Shown in pieces: positions 17,246 to 26,052 of a DNA stretch of 64,000 nt. A program made the translations under genes and the position numbers. This DNA is from Hippea alviniae EP5-r (GTDB taxonomy: Bacteria > Campylobacterota_A > Desulfurellia > Desulfurellales > Hippeaceae). The stretch's first letter is position 1. Each line of letters opens with the position of its first letter. The notes below the pieces were generated by a model, which saw nothing but the letters and a program-made list of their open reading frames with translations, searched no databases and was not told the origin of the DNA. The stretch is taken from contig NZ_ATUV01000001.1 of NCBI RefSeq assembly GCF_000420385.1, forward strand, positions 1,116,001-1,180,000, written 5' to 3'.

Positions 17246-18633
17246 AACATTTGAAACTCCATCGCATTATAGCTTCTCTTATTGTTTTGGTGTTGGTCAT
17301 TAATTACACTGCATTTGCAGCATGCCTTCCAGATATAAGGGATGTTGCAAAAAAGGCGCTTCCGGCTGTTGTAAACATAAGCACAACTCAGATAGTCGAA
17401 GTGCCATCAAGTCCACTACCTGGATTTGGATTTGACCAGAATGACCCATTTGAACAATTCTTCCAACAGTTTTTCAACAACATGCCAGTAAAAAGAAAAA
17501 TATACGCCTTAGGAAGTGGTTTTATTATCTCAAAAAAGGGCTACATACTAACAAACTATCATGTAATTAGAAGAGCAACAACAATCAGGGTAACGCTTCA
17601 AAACGGTGATGTATACAAAGCAAAAGTTATAGGAAAAGACCCAAAGGCAGACATAGCTTTAATAAAAATCAATCCGCGAGAAGATTTGCCAACTTTACCG
17701 CTTGGTGATTCAAGTGAAATTCAGGTCGGTGATTGGGTCGTAGCGGTTGGGAACCCATTTGGCTTAAATGGAACTGTAACAGCAGGCATTATATCGGCAA
17801 AAGGCAGGGTGATTGGCGAAGGTCCTTATGACCACTTCTTACAGACAGACGCGGCTATCAACCCGGGAAACTCCGGTGGCCCACTTCTTAATCTTAAGGG
17901 TCAAGTTATAGGCATAAACACAGCAATAATAGCTCACGGTCAAGGTATAGGGTTTGCCATACCTATAAACATGGTTAAAGCAGAACTACCCTATCTAATG
18001 AAAGGTGAAAAGGTAAAAAGAGGTTATCTCGGCGTTATGATTCAAAATCTAAGCAAAGATGCAGCAAAAGAGCTACATCTTAAAAACATAGAAGGTGGTG
18101 CAATAGTATCGCAGGTATTCAAAGGTGGACCAGCATATAAAGCTGGCATAAAACCCGGCGACATAATAGTCAGCGTAAATGGCAAAAAAATTAGGTCGGC
18201 AAGTGATTTACCATATATGATATTTACAATGAAACCTGGAACAAAGGTAAAATTGGGCATAATAAGAGATGGAAAAGAGATAACCAAAACTGTAATACTT
18301 GGCACAAGGCCAGCAGAAGGAGAGTTAAACAACTCATCAGAGACAATCTACAAAACGCCTTATGGATTCTCTGTATCTAACATAACACCAGAATTAAAGA
18401 GCAAATACGGCATAAAGGTTGACAAGGGTGTTGTTATTGTTAATATATCTCGAGACTCATTTGCTTATGCGGTAGGACTGCAGGTCGGAGATGTAATAGT
18501 AAAAATGAATTACAAGCCTGTAAGAAACATCAAGGATTTGAAAAAAATAATTGAAGAATCGAAAAACAAACGAGTTATATTCCTGAATGTTTTACGCGGC
18601 AATAGTCAGATATTTGTAACTATTCAAAGATAA
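17242..18633 (+). CDS. DegP/DegQ (HtrA)-family periplasmic serine protease
   Basis: 463 residues: signal peptide 1-29 (IIASLIVLVLVINYTAFA), a trypsin-like domain with the catalytic triad His in LTNYHVI, Asp in KADIALIK and Ser in NPGNSGGPLL, then two PDZ domains (about 255-350 and 370-460). It degrades or refolds misfolded envelope proteins. The N-terminal part has an FEQFFQQFFNN segment typical of DegP/DegQ/MucD. The start ATG follows GGGGGTGG. Transcribed on its own, judging by the 57-base gap before it and the terminator after it. Confidence 0.95.
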   Translation: MKHLKLHRIIASLIVLVLVINYTAFAACLPDIRDVAKKALPAVVNISTTQIVEVPSSPLPGFGFDQNDPFEQFFQQFFNNMPVKRKIYALGSGFIISKKGYILTNYHVIRRATTIRVTLQNGDVYKAKVIGKDPKADIALIKINPREDLPTLPLGDSSEIQVGDWVVAVGNPFGLNGTVTAGIISAKGRVIGEGPYDHFLQTDAAINPGNSGGPLLNLKGQVIGINTAIIAHGQGIGFAIPINMVKAELPYLMKGEKVKRGYLGVMIQNLSKDAAKELHLKNIEGGAIVSQVFKGGPAYKAGIKPGDIIVSVNGKKIRSASDLPYMIFTMKPGTKVKLGIIRDGKEITKTVILGTRPAEGELNNSSETIYKTPYGFSVSNITPELKSKYGIKVDKGVVIVNISRDSFAYAVGLQVGDVIVKMNYKPVRNIKDLKKIIEESKNKRVIFLNVLRGNSQIFVTIQR

Positions 18634-18650
18634 AAGCTAAAAAATCAAGC

Positions 18651-18675
18651 AAGGGCGGTTCTGCCGCCCTTTTTA
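18651..18675 (+). terminator. rho-independent terminator after degP
   Basis: AAGGGCGG-TTCTG-CCGCCCTT stem (8 base pairs, GC-rich) followed by a run of Ts, 17 bases after the stop. Confidence 0.93.
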
Positions 18676-18680
18676 GTTTT

Positions 18681-19418
18681 ATGAGAAAAAAAATAGATGG
18701 AATTTGGGTTTTTTTATCCATAATAGTAATCGTTGCAATACCGCTTCTATACAGCAGGATTTACAAAAACCTGTCTTATGTAATCATAAAAAACGCTTTT
18801 GTATCTGCTGAAGTCGTTGGTGTATCACCTTCGTATGTATCTGGCATGATAACAAAACTATACGCCAAAGAAGGTGATAAAGTAAAAAAAGGACAAATAA
18901 TAGCGCTTATTGATGATACACTCTACAAAGCCGAAGTTGAGAAAAAAGAGAGCAGACTAAATAGCATATTAACAAAGTTAAAAAGTATAGACAATCAAAC
19001 CGTTGTATATGAAAATCTAAAAGCCGAAGCTGACCTTGCTTCAAAGGATGTTAAACTTGCTAAACTCATGCTATCTTACACAAGAGTGACAAGTCCTATC
19101 AACGGTATAGTGGCAAAGGATATGGTTCATGTTGGAGATTCTGTATCATCAAATAGTGTAATTGTTTATATTTACAAACCTGAAACGCTGTATGTAAAAG
19201 CATACATAACACCAGAAAATCTTGAATATATAAAAATTGGCAAGAAGGTTATTATAAAAACCAACAACAGAGAAACAGAAGGCACGATAAAGAAAATTGG
19301 AGATATAGGTGTATTTTCTGTATGCAACACAAAGCCTTTAATACCCGTTAGAATAAACATAAAAAATATTGAAGGGTTTTACTTTTCAGAACCTGTTGAA
19401 GTTATATTAAAACGCTAA
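18681..19418 (+). CDS. HlyD/EmrA-like membrane fusion protein, without transporter partner
   Basis: 245 residues: one N-terminal membrane helix (about 8-26), a lipoyl-like barrel half (VSPSYVSGMITKLYAKEGDKVKKGQIIALID), a short helical hairpin, the second lipoyl half (YTRVTSPINGIVAKDMVHVGDSV) and a C-terminal beta domain. This is an inner-membrane adaptor for an efflux or secretion pump, but no pump gene adjoins it. The start lies only a few bases after the degP terminator and has no visible Shine-Dalgarno sequence, so its expression route is unclear. The stop overlaps nfi (TAATG). Confidence 0.82.
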   Translation: MRKKIDGIWVFLSIIVIVAIPLLYSRIYKNLSYVIIKNAFVSAEVVGVSPSYVSGMITKLYAKEGDKVKKGQIIALIDDTLYKAEVEKKESRLNSILTKLKSIDNQTVVYENLKAEADLASKDVKLAKLMLSYTRVTSPINGIVAKDMVHVGDSVSSNSVIVYIYKPETLYVKAYITPENLEYIKIGKKVIIKTNNRETEGTIKKIGDIGVFSVCNTKPLIPVRINIKNIEGFYFSEPVEVILKR

Positions 19419-20086
19419 TGAACATAGAAAAGTTAAAAGAGTTTCAAATAAACCTATCAAAACGGCTTAATCTAAAAGATAGGATTAATCCAAAAGAGAT
19501 TAGATTTGTGGCAGGAGTTGACCTTACATATACAAACATCTGGACAAATCCGACTATAGGTATTGCATGCATCGTTGTCTATGACTTAGAAAAAGAGAAG
19601 GAGATAGAAGTTGTATTTGAAACAGCAAAGGTGTTTTTTCCGTATATCCCAACATTCCTTGCATTCAGGGAGTTGCCACTGATCAGAAAGGCATCAAGGA
19701 GACTAACAAATAAGGTTGATGTTTTTATGCTTGACGGAATGGGTATTATTCACCCAAGAAAGATGGGTATAGCGGCACATTTTGGTATCGTTGAAGATAG
19801 AGTAAGTATAGGTGTTGCAAAATCACATCTAACAGGCGAATACAAGATGCCTGAAAACTTTGATAGGGCAACAACAAAACTCTATGTGAATTCTGAATTT
19901 TCAGGTTATGTCCTACGCTCAAAAAAGAACACAAAACCCATATTTGTCTCACCCGGAAACAACATAAGCATCGAATCTTCATTAGAAATTACACTAAAAT
20001 GTTTAAAAAAGTATAAAATTCCAGAACCAACACGCCTTGCCCACAATTACCTGCAGCAGAAAAGAAGAGAACTACTTAACTCTTAA
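19418..20086 (+). CDS. nfi: endonuclease V (deoxyinosine 3' endonuclease)
   Basis: Nicks DNA beside deoxyinosine and other deaminated bases. Family residues are present: the catalytic Asp in FVAGVDLTYTN, FLAFRELP with the conserved Glu, and the MLDGMGIIHPRKMGIAAHFGI block with Asp and His. 222 residues, full length. It starts on the stop of the HlyD-like gene. Deamination repair fits a warm-living organism (inference). After it comes a repeat-rich intergenic stretch. Confidence 0.95.
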   Translation: MNIEKLKEFQINLSKRLNLKDRINPKEIRFVAGVDLTYTNIWTNPTIGIACIVVYDLEKEKEIEVVFETAKVFFPYIPTFLAFRELPLIRKASRRLTNKVDVFMLDGMGIIHPRKMGIAAHFGIVEDRVSIGVAKSHLTGEYKMPENFDRATTKLYVNSEFSGYVLRSKKNTKPIFVSPGNNISIESSLEITLKCLKKYKIPEPTRLAHNYLQQKRRELLNS

Positions 20087-20090
20087 ACAC

Positions 20091-20135
20091 CAATTACAAT
20101 TAATTACCACTAATTACGATAAATTACCAAATTAC
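20091..20135. repeat. 10-bp periodic AATTAC repeat
   Basis: Five copies of AATTAC begin at 20092, 20102, 20112, 20122 and 20130, so the first four are exactly 10 bases apart. The spacer bases vary. The array lies between the convergent nfi and ATPase-remnant genes. Confidence 0.7.
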
Positions 20136-20179
20136 CTTTAACCACTCACCACTATACTCCGCCACTTGCTTTCACACCC

Positions 20180-20206
20180 TTAGCCCTTTGTCTTTAGCCT
20201 TTAGCC
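20180..20206. repeat. TTAGCC repeat cluster
   Basis: Three TTAGCC copies (20180, 20194, 20201) in a G-poor, pyrimidine-rich stretch. The rest of the 146-base gap (20087-20232) holds no gene, promoter or clear hairpin. Confidence 0.45.
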
Positions 20207-20232
20207 TTTACTTTCACTCTCACAGCCCACCT

Positions 20233-20950
20233 TCACAGTTTATATCCCAAATAAACTTCAGCACTCTTTTTCATTATTTGAGAGTTAAACTTTATTATCC
20301 CCTTGTTTGAGTATAGAAAGAGAATATCCTTGTCTATTGCAACCTTCAACACTCTGCTTTGTATCTCCATTCATGTATATGTCTCTTAACTCTTGGACTT
20401 CATCTATTATTAAGACGGGCGTTTTGTCTTTTTCTCTTAGCTTTTTTAGAATATCAAAGAATAAATCAAATGGGTCTAATCTATTCTCCTGCATGGCATT
20501 GTATAGATTGAAGCTAACCATATAGTTTATTCCCTGCTCTGGTATGCTTATTTCACCCTTCAAGCCAGATATTATCACATTGAACTTCTCTTTCATCTTT
20601 GCAAGCATTGATTTGTTCTCTTCTGTGATGGGTTTGAAGTAGATATTTAAGAATGAGTCATAGTTGACAATAGCATACCTTCTAAAATTCACATAGTTGA
20701 CATAGAATCTCTCATCTTTCTGTAAGATATTCTCAACAATGTATTCAACAAATGTTGTTTTGCCTGATGATTTTGGGCCATAGATGAAGAGAATGCTCTC
20801 TGGTCTTTCGTTTAGTCTATGTAGTAAAAATTCTTCTTCCTTTTCTCTATCTATGTAAGGACCATCTCGGTAGGTTAGTTTGCGCATTTGGGTCCCAATC
20901 TTTATCCAAATCTTAGGTTCAATAATACCAGTAAAAAGGTTATCTTTCAA
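20233..20950 (-). pseudogene. AAA-like ATPase with internal deletion (remnant)
   Basis: The N-terminal half is well kept: DREKEEEFLLHRLNERPESI, Walker A YGPKSSGKTT, Walker B PVLIIDEVQELRDIYMNGD. It closely parallels the intact 355-residue ATPase at 33459-34526. After DIYMNGDTKQS the frame runs out, but a +2 frame continues with VAIDKDILFLYSNKGIIKF and ends LGYKL at 20233, which matches the C-terminal end of that family. So about 150 residues (sensor and winged-helix region) were deleted with a frame change near 20355. The best start is the ATG at 20887; a TTG at 20950 is also in frame. Family role unknown (ATPase_2-type). Non-functional in all likelihood. Confidence 0.85.
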
Positions 20951-20953
20951 CGC

Positions 20954-23854
20954 TTATTCCAAAGGCAGTCTTATTTCAAACCTTACACCTTCATCAGTGT
21001 TTTCAACAACTATCTCTCCATTCATATGCTCTTCAACCATAATTTTGCTCATATACAAACCAAGCCCTGTTCCCTTTTTGCTATCTTTTGTGGTAAAATA
21101 AGGTTCAAATATCTTTGGCAGTATATCTTCGGGTATGCCACCGGCATTATCTTCAACAGCTATAATAACACCTTTATCATCACACTTTGTCTCTATCTTT
21201 ATCACTGGTTCTTTAATTCTCCTTTCAACAATAGCATCCCTTGAATTATTTATAAAATTAAGTATGACATGCTTAAGCTCATTGGAATGTATAAGCAGTC
21301 TCTTTTTACAGTTAAGATGTAAATCTATCTTGATATTCTTTGCTTCTATGTAATCCCTTGTAATCTTAACGATTTGAACAATAATATCATCAATTACAGC
21401 TTCTTCTTTTGTTATCTCTGGCCTAAAGAAGTTTCTAAAATCATCAATTGTGCTGCTCAAATGCTTAACATACTCCATTATATTTTTAAGCTTATCGTTA
21501 ATTAAATCTTCTGAGCACTCGCCCATCTGAATCTTTAGAAGCAAATTATTAACCGTCGCTGAAATAGCATTCAAAGGCTGTCTCCATTGATGAGCAATCA
21601 TTGCCATCATCTCACCTGTCGCTGCAAACTTGGATTGCTGCATCATCATTCTATCTTTCTTTAAGTTCTTCTCTGTCTCTTCTTGAATTCTTTTTGTCAG
21701 ATATTTATTCAGCTGGCTGAGTTTCTCCTGCAAAACTTTAAGTTCTGTAATATCAACAGCGGTTCCAAGTCTAACCTTCTCACCATTCAATACAATATTA
21801 TCACCCTTTGCAAGCGTATATACAATATCTCCATCTTTTCTTTTAAACTTAAGTTCGTAAGGCTGAGTATGTTCAAGTTTCTGCTTCTTTCTCACTATCT
21901 CTATACAATCATCAGTAATGAAATCATATATGCTTCTTCCTAAAATTTCATCCTTCGAATATCCCAATGTTTTACAAGCAACATCATTTACATCTATACA
22001 CTTTCCATCTTTTGATATTATTGTCATCTGCATAGAATACTTAGTTAATGTTTCAAAATTCTTTAAAGATTCTTCGAGTTGTTGTTTTGTTTTTGCAAGC
22101 TCTCTATTCTTTTTAAGGAAAAATCTAAGAACAAAGAACAGAACCAAAACGATAATGGAAAATATAGTAGTTATTTGCAAAATACTTTTTATTAGAAAAC
22201 TACTGTATTGTTCTTTTATGTGTCTCATTGATTCTCTTGACCAAATCCTGTTCACATCTTCACGAGATATCAAAGCAAGGGACCTATCAAGAAGACCCCT
22301 CAATAAAGGCAAATCCTTTCTTACAGCAATAGATATAGGATAACTTATACCCGTTGAACCAATAATTGTTATGTCATTGTATCCCAATTTTCGCAAATAA
22401 TAAGTTGCAACCGGTAGCGTAGCGATTGTGCAATATGCTCTGTTGTCATGCACATATTTAAACATATCTGCTATTGTGTTAGTTTGTATAATCTCCAAAT
22501 GAGGACATATATTTTTAAGTATTTGAATAAGTGCTGAGCCCTTTTTTCTTGCTATTGTTTTGCCTTTCAACTCATCTAAAGAGACGATAAATGACCTTCC
22601 CTTCTTTGAGAAAACAAACAATTCATAGTTTATGTAAGGCTTGGTAAACAGAGCGTATTTTTCTCTTTGTGGTGTCCTAACAGCGCTTGGCAAAACATCG
22701 CACTTACCCTCTTTTAAAAACTCTTGAGATTCCCTCCAACTTTTTGTTTTTATAAGCCTATAATTCAAAGATAGTTGAGAAAGAACCTTTTTTAATACTT
22801 CTATTGAGATACCTTTGGCTTTTCCATTTTCAAGATATTCAATAGGTTTCCAATCGGGATTTATACATATTTTTACTGTTTTATACCTATTCAAAAATTC
22901 TCTCTCTTTATCAGTCAATGCAATTTCTTTCCTGGCAAAAATGAAATCTGAAACATATACTGTAGGTTTGCCCATTATGCTTGCGAATTGAACAACAATA
23001 TCCTCAACAACATTTTTATCTATAAATCCAATAGGATATACGCTCGGCATAATGATACTTTGAATCTTATTTGCCTCATAATATAAAGCCTTTAAACTTT
23101 TTTTGGTCTTGTATCTCGTATAAATAATTCGAGATATCTCCTTTTTATGTCTTAGGGCATACTCCCATCCTTCTACGGTTGCCTTAACAAACTTACTCAC
23201 TATATCAGGATGCTTTTTCAAAAACTCCTTAGATGTAAATAGATTTCCAGAATAAGCAAATATACCGTAATTAGATGGGTCAATAATATTATATCTAACG
23301 CCAAGTTTATTTAATGTATATGTCTGATTTGTAATATATATCGGTATTGCATCAACTCTTCCTTCAACGAATGGCTTTATCGTATATGGGCCTTTAAACC
23401 TTATAATCTTCTTAAAATGTATGCCAAACTTTTTAAGCAAAAGACCAACACTCGTTAGCCTTATATCCGCCCCGCCGCATAAAAACACCTTGCCTTGTAA
23501 ATCTTCAGGCGTAAAAATTGAAGGTTTAACAGCCAAAACTAAAGGAGAACGCTTAAAGAAGTTTGCAACCATAACAACAGGTTTTTTTAAAATCATAGCC
23601 GCAAAAATCTCAGTCCCAACGACACCAAAATTAGCCTTCCCACTCAAAACATTATTTATAACATCACCACCATTGTACTGTCTTATTTCAACATCAAGCC
23701 CAGCCTTTCTATAAAACCCTTTCTCTTTAGCTGCTATATATCCAGCAAACTCAAATTGATACTTCCAGTTAAGTTGCAAAACAACCTTGTCCAAGGCATG
23801 AGCGTATGAGCTTAGGAAAAATATAGAAAGAAGGATTAAAACAACTCTCTTCAT
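20954..23854 (-). CDS. hybrid-sensing histidine kinase: NMT1 + SBP_bac_3 + PAS + HisKA/HATPase
   Basis: 966 residues. Signal peptide (1-20), then an NMT1/THI5-like solute-binding domain (LQLNWKYQFEFAGYIAAKEK, to about 300), a second, SBP_bac_3-type domain (about 310-545, VKICINPDWKPIEYLENG), one membrane helix (about 555-580), a PAS domain (about 605-710), HisKA with the phospho-His in MIAHQWRQPLNAI, and HATPase (NFINNSRDAI, DNAGGIP, GTGLGL). Two periplasmic ligand domains in series suggest it senses two small molecules. It starts inside the stop of the receiver-EAL gene (ATGA), so that protein is its likely partner. No receiver domain of its own. Confidence 0.92.
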   Translation of the reverse strand: MKRVVLILLSIFFLSSYAHALDKVVLQLNWKYQFEFAGYIAAKEKGFYRKAGLDVEIRQYNGGDVINNVLSGKANFGVVGTEIFAAMILKKPVVMVANFFKRSPLVLAVKPSIFTPEDLQGKVFLCGGADIRLTSVGLLLKKFGIHFKKIIRFKGPYTIKPFVEGRVDAIPIYITNQTYTLNKLGVRYNIIDPSNYGIFAYSGNLFTSKEFLKKHPDIVSKFVKATVEGWEYALRHKKEISRIIYTRYKTKKSLKALYYEANKIQSIIMPSVYPIGFIDKNVVEDIVVQFASIMGKPTVYVSDFIFARKEIALTDKEREFLNRYKTVKICINPDWKPIEYLENGKAKGISIEVLKKVLSQLSLNYRLIKTKSWRESQEFLKEGKCDVLPSAVRTPQREKYALFTKPYINYELFVFSKKGRSFIVSLDELKGKTIARKKGSALIQILKNICPHLEIIQTNTIADMFKYVHDNRAYCTIATLPVATYYLRKLGYNDITIIGSTGISYPISIAVRKDLPLLRGLLDRSLALISREDVNRIWSRESMRHIKEQYSSFLIKSILQITTIFSIIVLVLFFVLRFFLKKNRELAKTKQQLEESLKNFETLTKYSMQMTIISKDGKCIDVNDVACKTLGYSKDEILGRSIYDFITDDCIEIVRKKQKLEHTQPYELKFKRKDGDIVYTLAKGDNIVLNGEKVRLGTAVDITELKVLQEKLSQLNKYLTKRIQEETEKNLKKDRMMMQQSKFAATGEMMAMIAHQWRQPLNAISATVNNLLLKIQMGECSEDLINDKLKNIMEYVKHLSSTIDDFRNFFRPEITKEEAVIDDIIVQIVKITRDYIEAKNIKIDLHLNCKKRLLIHSNELKHVILNFINNSRDAIVERRIKEPVIKIETKCDDKGVIIAVEDNAGGIPEDILPKIFEPYFTTKDSKKGTGLGLYMSKIMVEEHMNGEIVVENTDEGVRFEIRLPLE

Positions 23855-25839
23855 TTAACTAAATCTTCTAAGGGCTTGCCTATAAAATAACCCTGAGAGT
23901 AGTCTATACCCATATCTTTAACGATATTAAAAATCCTTTCATCAGAGACAAACTCAGCAACAGTCTTGTATCCCTGCTTGTTGGCAAACGAAACAATAGC
24001 TTCAACAATGTTTCTTGAGCTCACACTCTCAACAATCGTTTTTATAAGACTTGAATCTATCTTAATGTAATCTGGCTCATACTCAAGCAGACGGGAAAAA
24101 TTGGAATATCCACTTCCAAAATCATCAATGGCAATCTTAACGCCAAACTCTTTTAGGTTCTTTATAAAACCTTTAACAATATGGAGTTGATTTATGCCTT
24201 CATCTTCCAAAAGCTCAACCACAAGCCTTCTCGATAAGGTGGGATTCTCCTTCAATTTATCTAAAATCAAGTCTCTTGTATTGGCATCTTCTATGTCAAT
24301 TGCAGATAGATTTATGGATATTTCAGTTTTTGTCTCTGAAAGCCTTTTAAGTGCATTTTCGACAACAATCCTTGTTATCTGCTTGTAGTACTTGCCAATC
24401 TTTGCAACATCCAAGAACTCAAAAGGAGTATGAACTCTACCTTCCTTATCTATAAGCCTGACTAAAGATTCATACTTCTCTATCCTGCCAATTTTGTTGT
24501 TGTAAATTGGCTGATAATAGGAGACTATCCTTTTGTTTTTGATCGCATCCCTTATCATACTCAATGTCTCTATATTCTTTTTTGCTATCTCTTGAACCTG
24601 CTGATACAATCCATCTGCAGCAATTATGTCAATCTTCTCTTTTAGTGCCTTTTTTATGCCAAGATAAGCGTTTTTAAGCATATGTTTCTTCTCTGTGGCA
24701 AAACTCAAGAGCAAATCTATCTCATACTCATAATCACCAACCTTAATCGGTGTATTTCTTACATTCTCCTGAAACTGTTTAATATCTCTTAAAAACTCGT
24801 TTATATGTTTGTTGTTATTATACTCCTTTAAGAAGGCAAACTCACCATTACCCAAATTGTATTTAAAATCAAAACGACAACCATCAGGAAACAGGCTCTC
24901 GGACATCTTAACAAACTCTTCTTCCATCTTCTCTATCATCTCTTCGTCGTATAGATTCTGCAAATCGTCGTAATCTTCAATCTTCGCAAAAAGTAAAATG
25001 GGCTTCTTAAGTTCGTTAATCTTATCCTGTAAAACCTTCTTGGGATTGATAATATCGGTTATATCGTCTCTTACGGCTATATATTCAATAATATTTCCAT
25101 CTTCGTCAAAGATTGGAGCAACATTGGCTTTTAAATAGACAGCCTTGCCATCCTTGGTTTTATTTTTTATTACACCCTTAAAAATCTTTCCGCTCTGTAT
25201 CGTATCCCAAAGCTGCTTAAAAACTTCTTTGGGCATGTCGGGATGTCTAACGATATTGTGAGACTTACCTATAAGTTCTTCTCTTTTGTATCCTGTTGCC
25301 TTACAAAACAGCTCGTTTGCGTATGTTATAACTCCATCTAAATCAGTTTTTGTTACACTAAAACTTTCGTCGATTATCTTTTTATACTGTTTAAGCAGAG
25401 CTAAAGCCCTATCTCTCTCTTTTCTTAAAATCGTCTTTTCAACAGATCTATATATAGATTCCATTAGCTGGTTGATATCGATAGGCTTTAAAATATAACC
25501 ATAGACACCTATTTTTATACTCTCAAGCAGATACTCAAAATTATTAAAAGCCGTGATCACCAAAACGGGCACTTTCTTGTCTATCTTTTTAATCCTTTTT
25601 ATCATCTCAAGCCCGTCCATTTTTGGCATATTTATATCTGTGATTATTATATCGTGTCTTTTTGATTCGAATTTTTCGAGCCCTTCAACGCCGTCTTTAG
25701 CCGTATCTATAAAATTAAAGAAGTTAAGCAAAAGCTCTTCAGTCTCTTTTCTTGCAAACTCGTCATCTTCAACATACAAAACTTTTATCGTCTCTTTGCT
25801 ATTTAGCTCTTTAATCTTTTCGAATAATTCCCTATCCAT
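23851..25839 (-). CDS. response regulator with PAS and EAL (c-di-GMP phosphodiesterase) domains
   Basis: 662 residues. The receiver domain (1-125) has phospho-acceptor D68 in IIITDINMPKMDG and acidic pair EDD near 24. A PAS domain (about 160-275) contains KREELIGKSHNIVRHPDMP, as in Aer-type PAS. A degenerate middle domain (about 285-400) follows, then EAL (about 415-660). EAL residues are mostly kept: YESLVRL in place of EALxR, INLSAIDIED, VELLED, IDDFGSGYSN, YIKIDSSL, VAEFV. So hydrolysis of c-di-GMP is plausible. It precedes and overlaps the histidine kinase gene, forming a two-component pair that turns an external ligand into a c-di-GMP signal. Confidence 0.92.
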   Translation of the reverse strand: MDRELFEKIKELNSKETIKVLYVEDDEFARKETEELLLNFFNFIDTAKDGVEGLEKFESKRHDIIITDINMPKMDGLEMIKRIKKIDKKVPVLVITAFNNFEYLLESIKIGVYGYILKPIDINQLMESIYRSVEKTILRKERDRALALLKQYKKIIDESFSVTKTDLDGVITYANELFCKATGYKREELIGKSHNIVRHPDMPKEVFKQLWDTIQSGKIFKGVIKNKTKDGKAVYLKANVAPIFDEDGNIIEYIAVRDDITDIINPKKVLQDKINELKKPILLFAKIEDYDDLQNLYDEEMIEKMEEEFVKMSESLFPDGCRFDFKYNLGNGEFAFLKEYNNNKHINEFLRDIKQFQENVRNTPIKVGDYEYEIDLLLSFATEKKHMLKNAYLGIKKALKEKIDIIAADGLYQQVQEIAKKNIETLSMIRDAIKNKRIVSYYQPIYNNKIGRIEKYESLVRLIDKEGRVHTPFEFLDVAKIGKYYKQITRIVVENALKRLSETKTEISINLSAIDIEDANTRDLILDKLKENPTLSRRLVVELLEDEGINQLHIVKGFIKNLKEFGVKIAIDDFGSGYSNFSRLLEYEPDYIKIDSSLIKTIVESVSSRNIVEAIVSFANKQGYKTVAEFVSDERIFNIVKDMGIDYSQGYFIGKPLEDLVK

Positions 25840-25847
25840 TTAAGGAA

Positions 25848-25876
25848 AAAATATACTACTTAAATCTATTTGTCAA
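25848..25876 (-). promoter_or_regulatory. promoter of the receiver-EAL/histidine kinase operon
   Basis: Minus-strand TTGACA (25876-25871), a 17-base spacer and TATTTT (25853-25848). A mirror-image TTGACA on the plus strand (25890-25895) points toward the chemoreceptor gene, with a weak TAAGAT 16 bases on. Confidence 0.5.
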
Positions 25877-25997
25877 ATCTAACAAAGACTTGACAGAAAT
25901 CAAAAATAAATTAAGATTGGATATACCTATGTTAAACAGAACACTTATTGAACTGATTAAGTGTATAAGTTCTCAAAAGAAAAAGTTTCTCATCCTG

Positions 25998-26008
25998 CCC
26001 CCCCCCCC
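25998..26008. repeat. poly-C tract (11 C)
   Basis: Eleven consecutive Cs in very AT-rich DNA, ending 44 bases before the chemoreceptor start. Runs of this length slip during replication in Campylobacterota and Neisseria and cause phase variation; the tract lies in the promoter or leader of the next gene. The gap 25840-26052 holds no gene. Confidence 0.85.
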
Positions 26009-26052
26009 GAGTGCATTACGCAAATAAACAAAAAATACTGTAGGAGGTCGCT

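Noticed and set aside
20091-20206. CRISPR array candidate in the repeats after nfi
   Set aside because: Units are 6 bases at 10-base steps, far too short for CRISPR repeats and spacers, and no cas gene is near.
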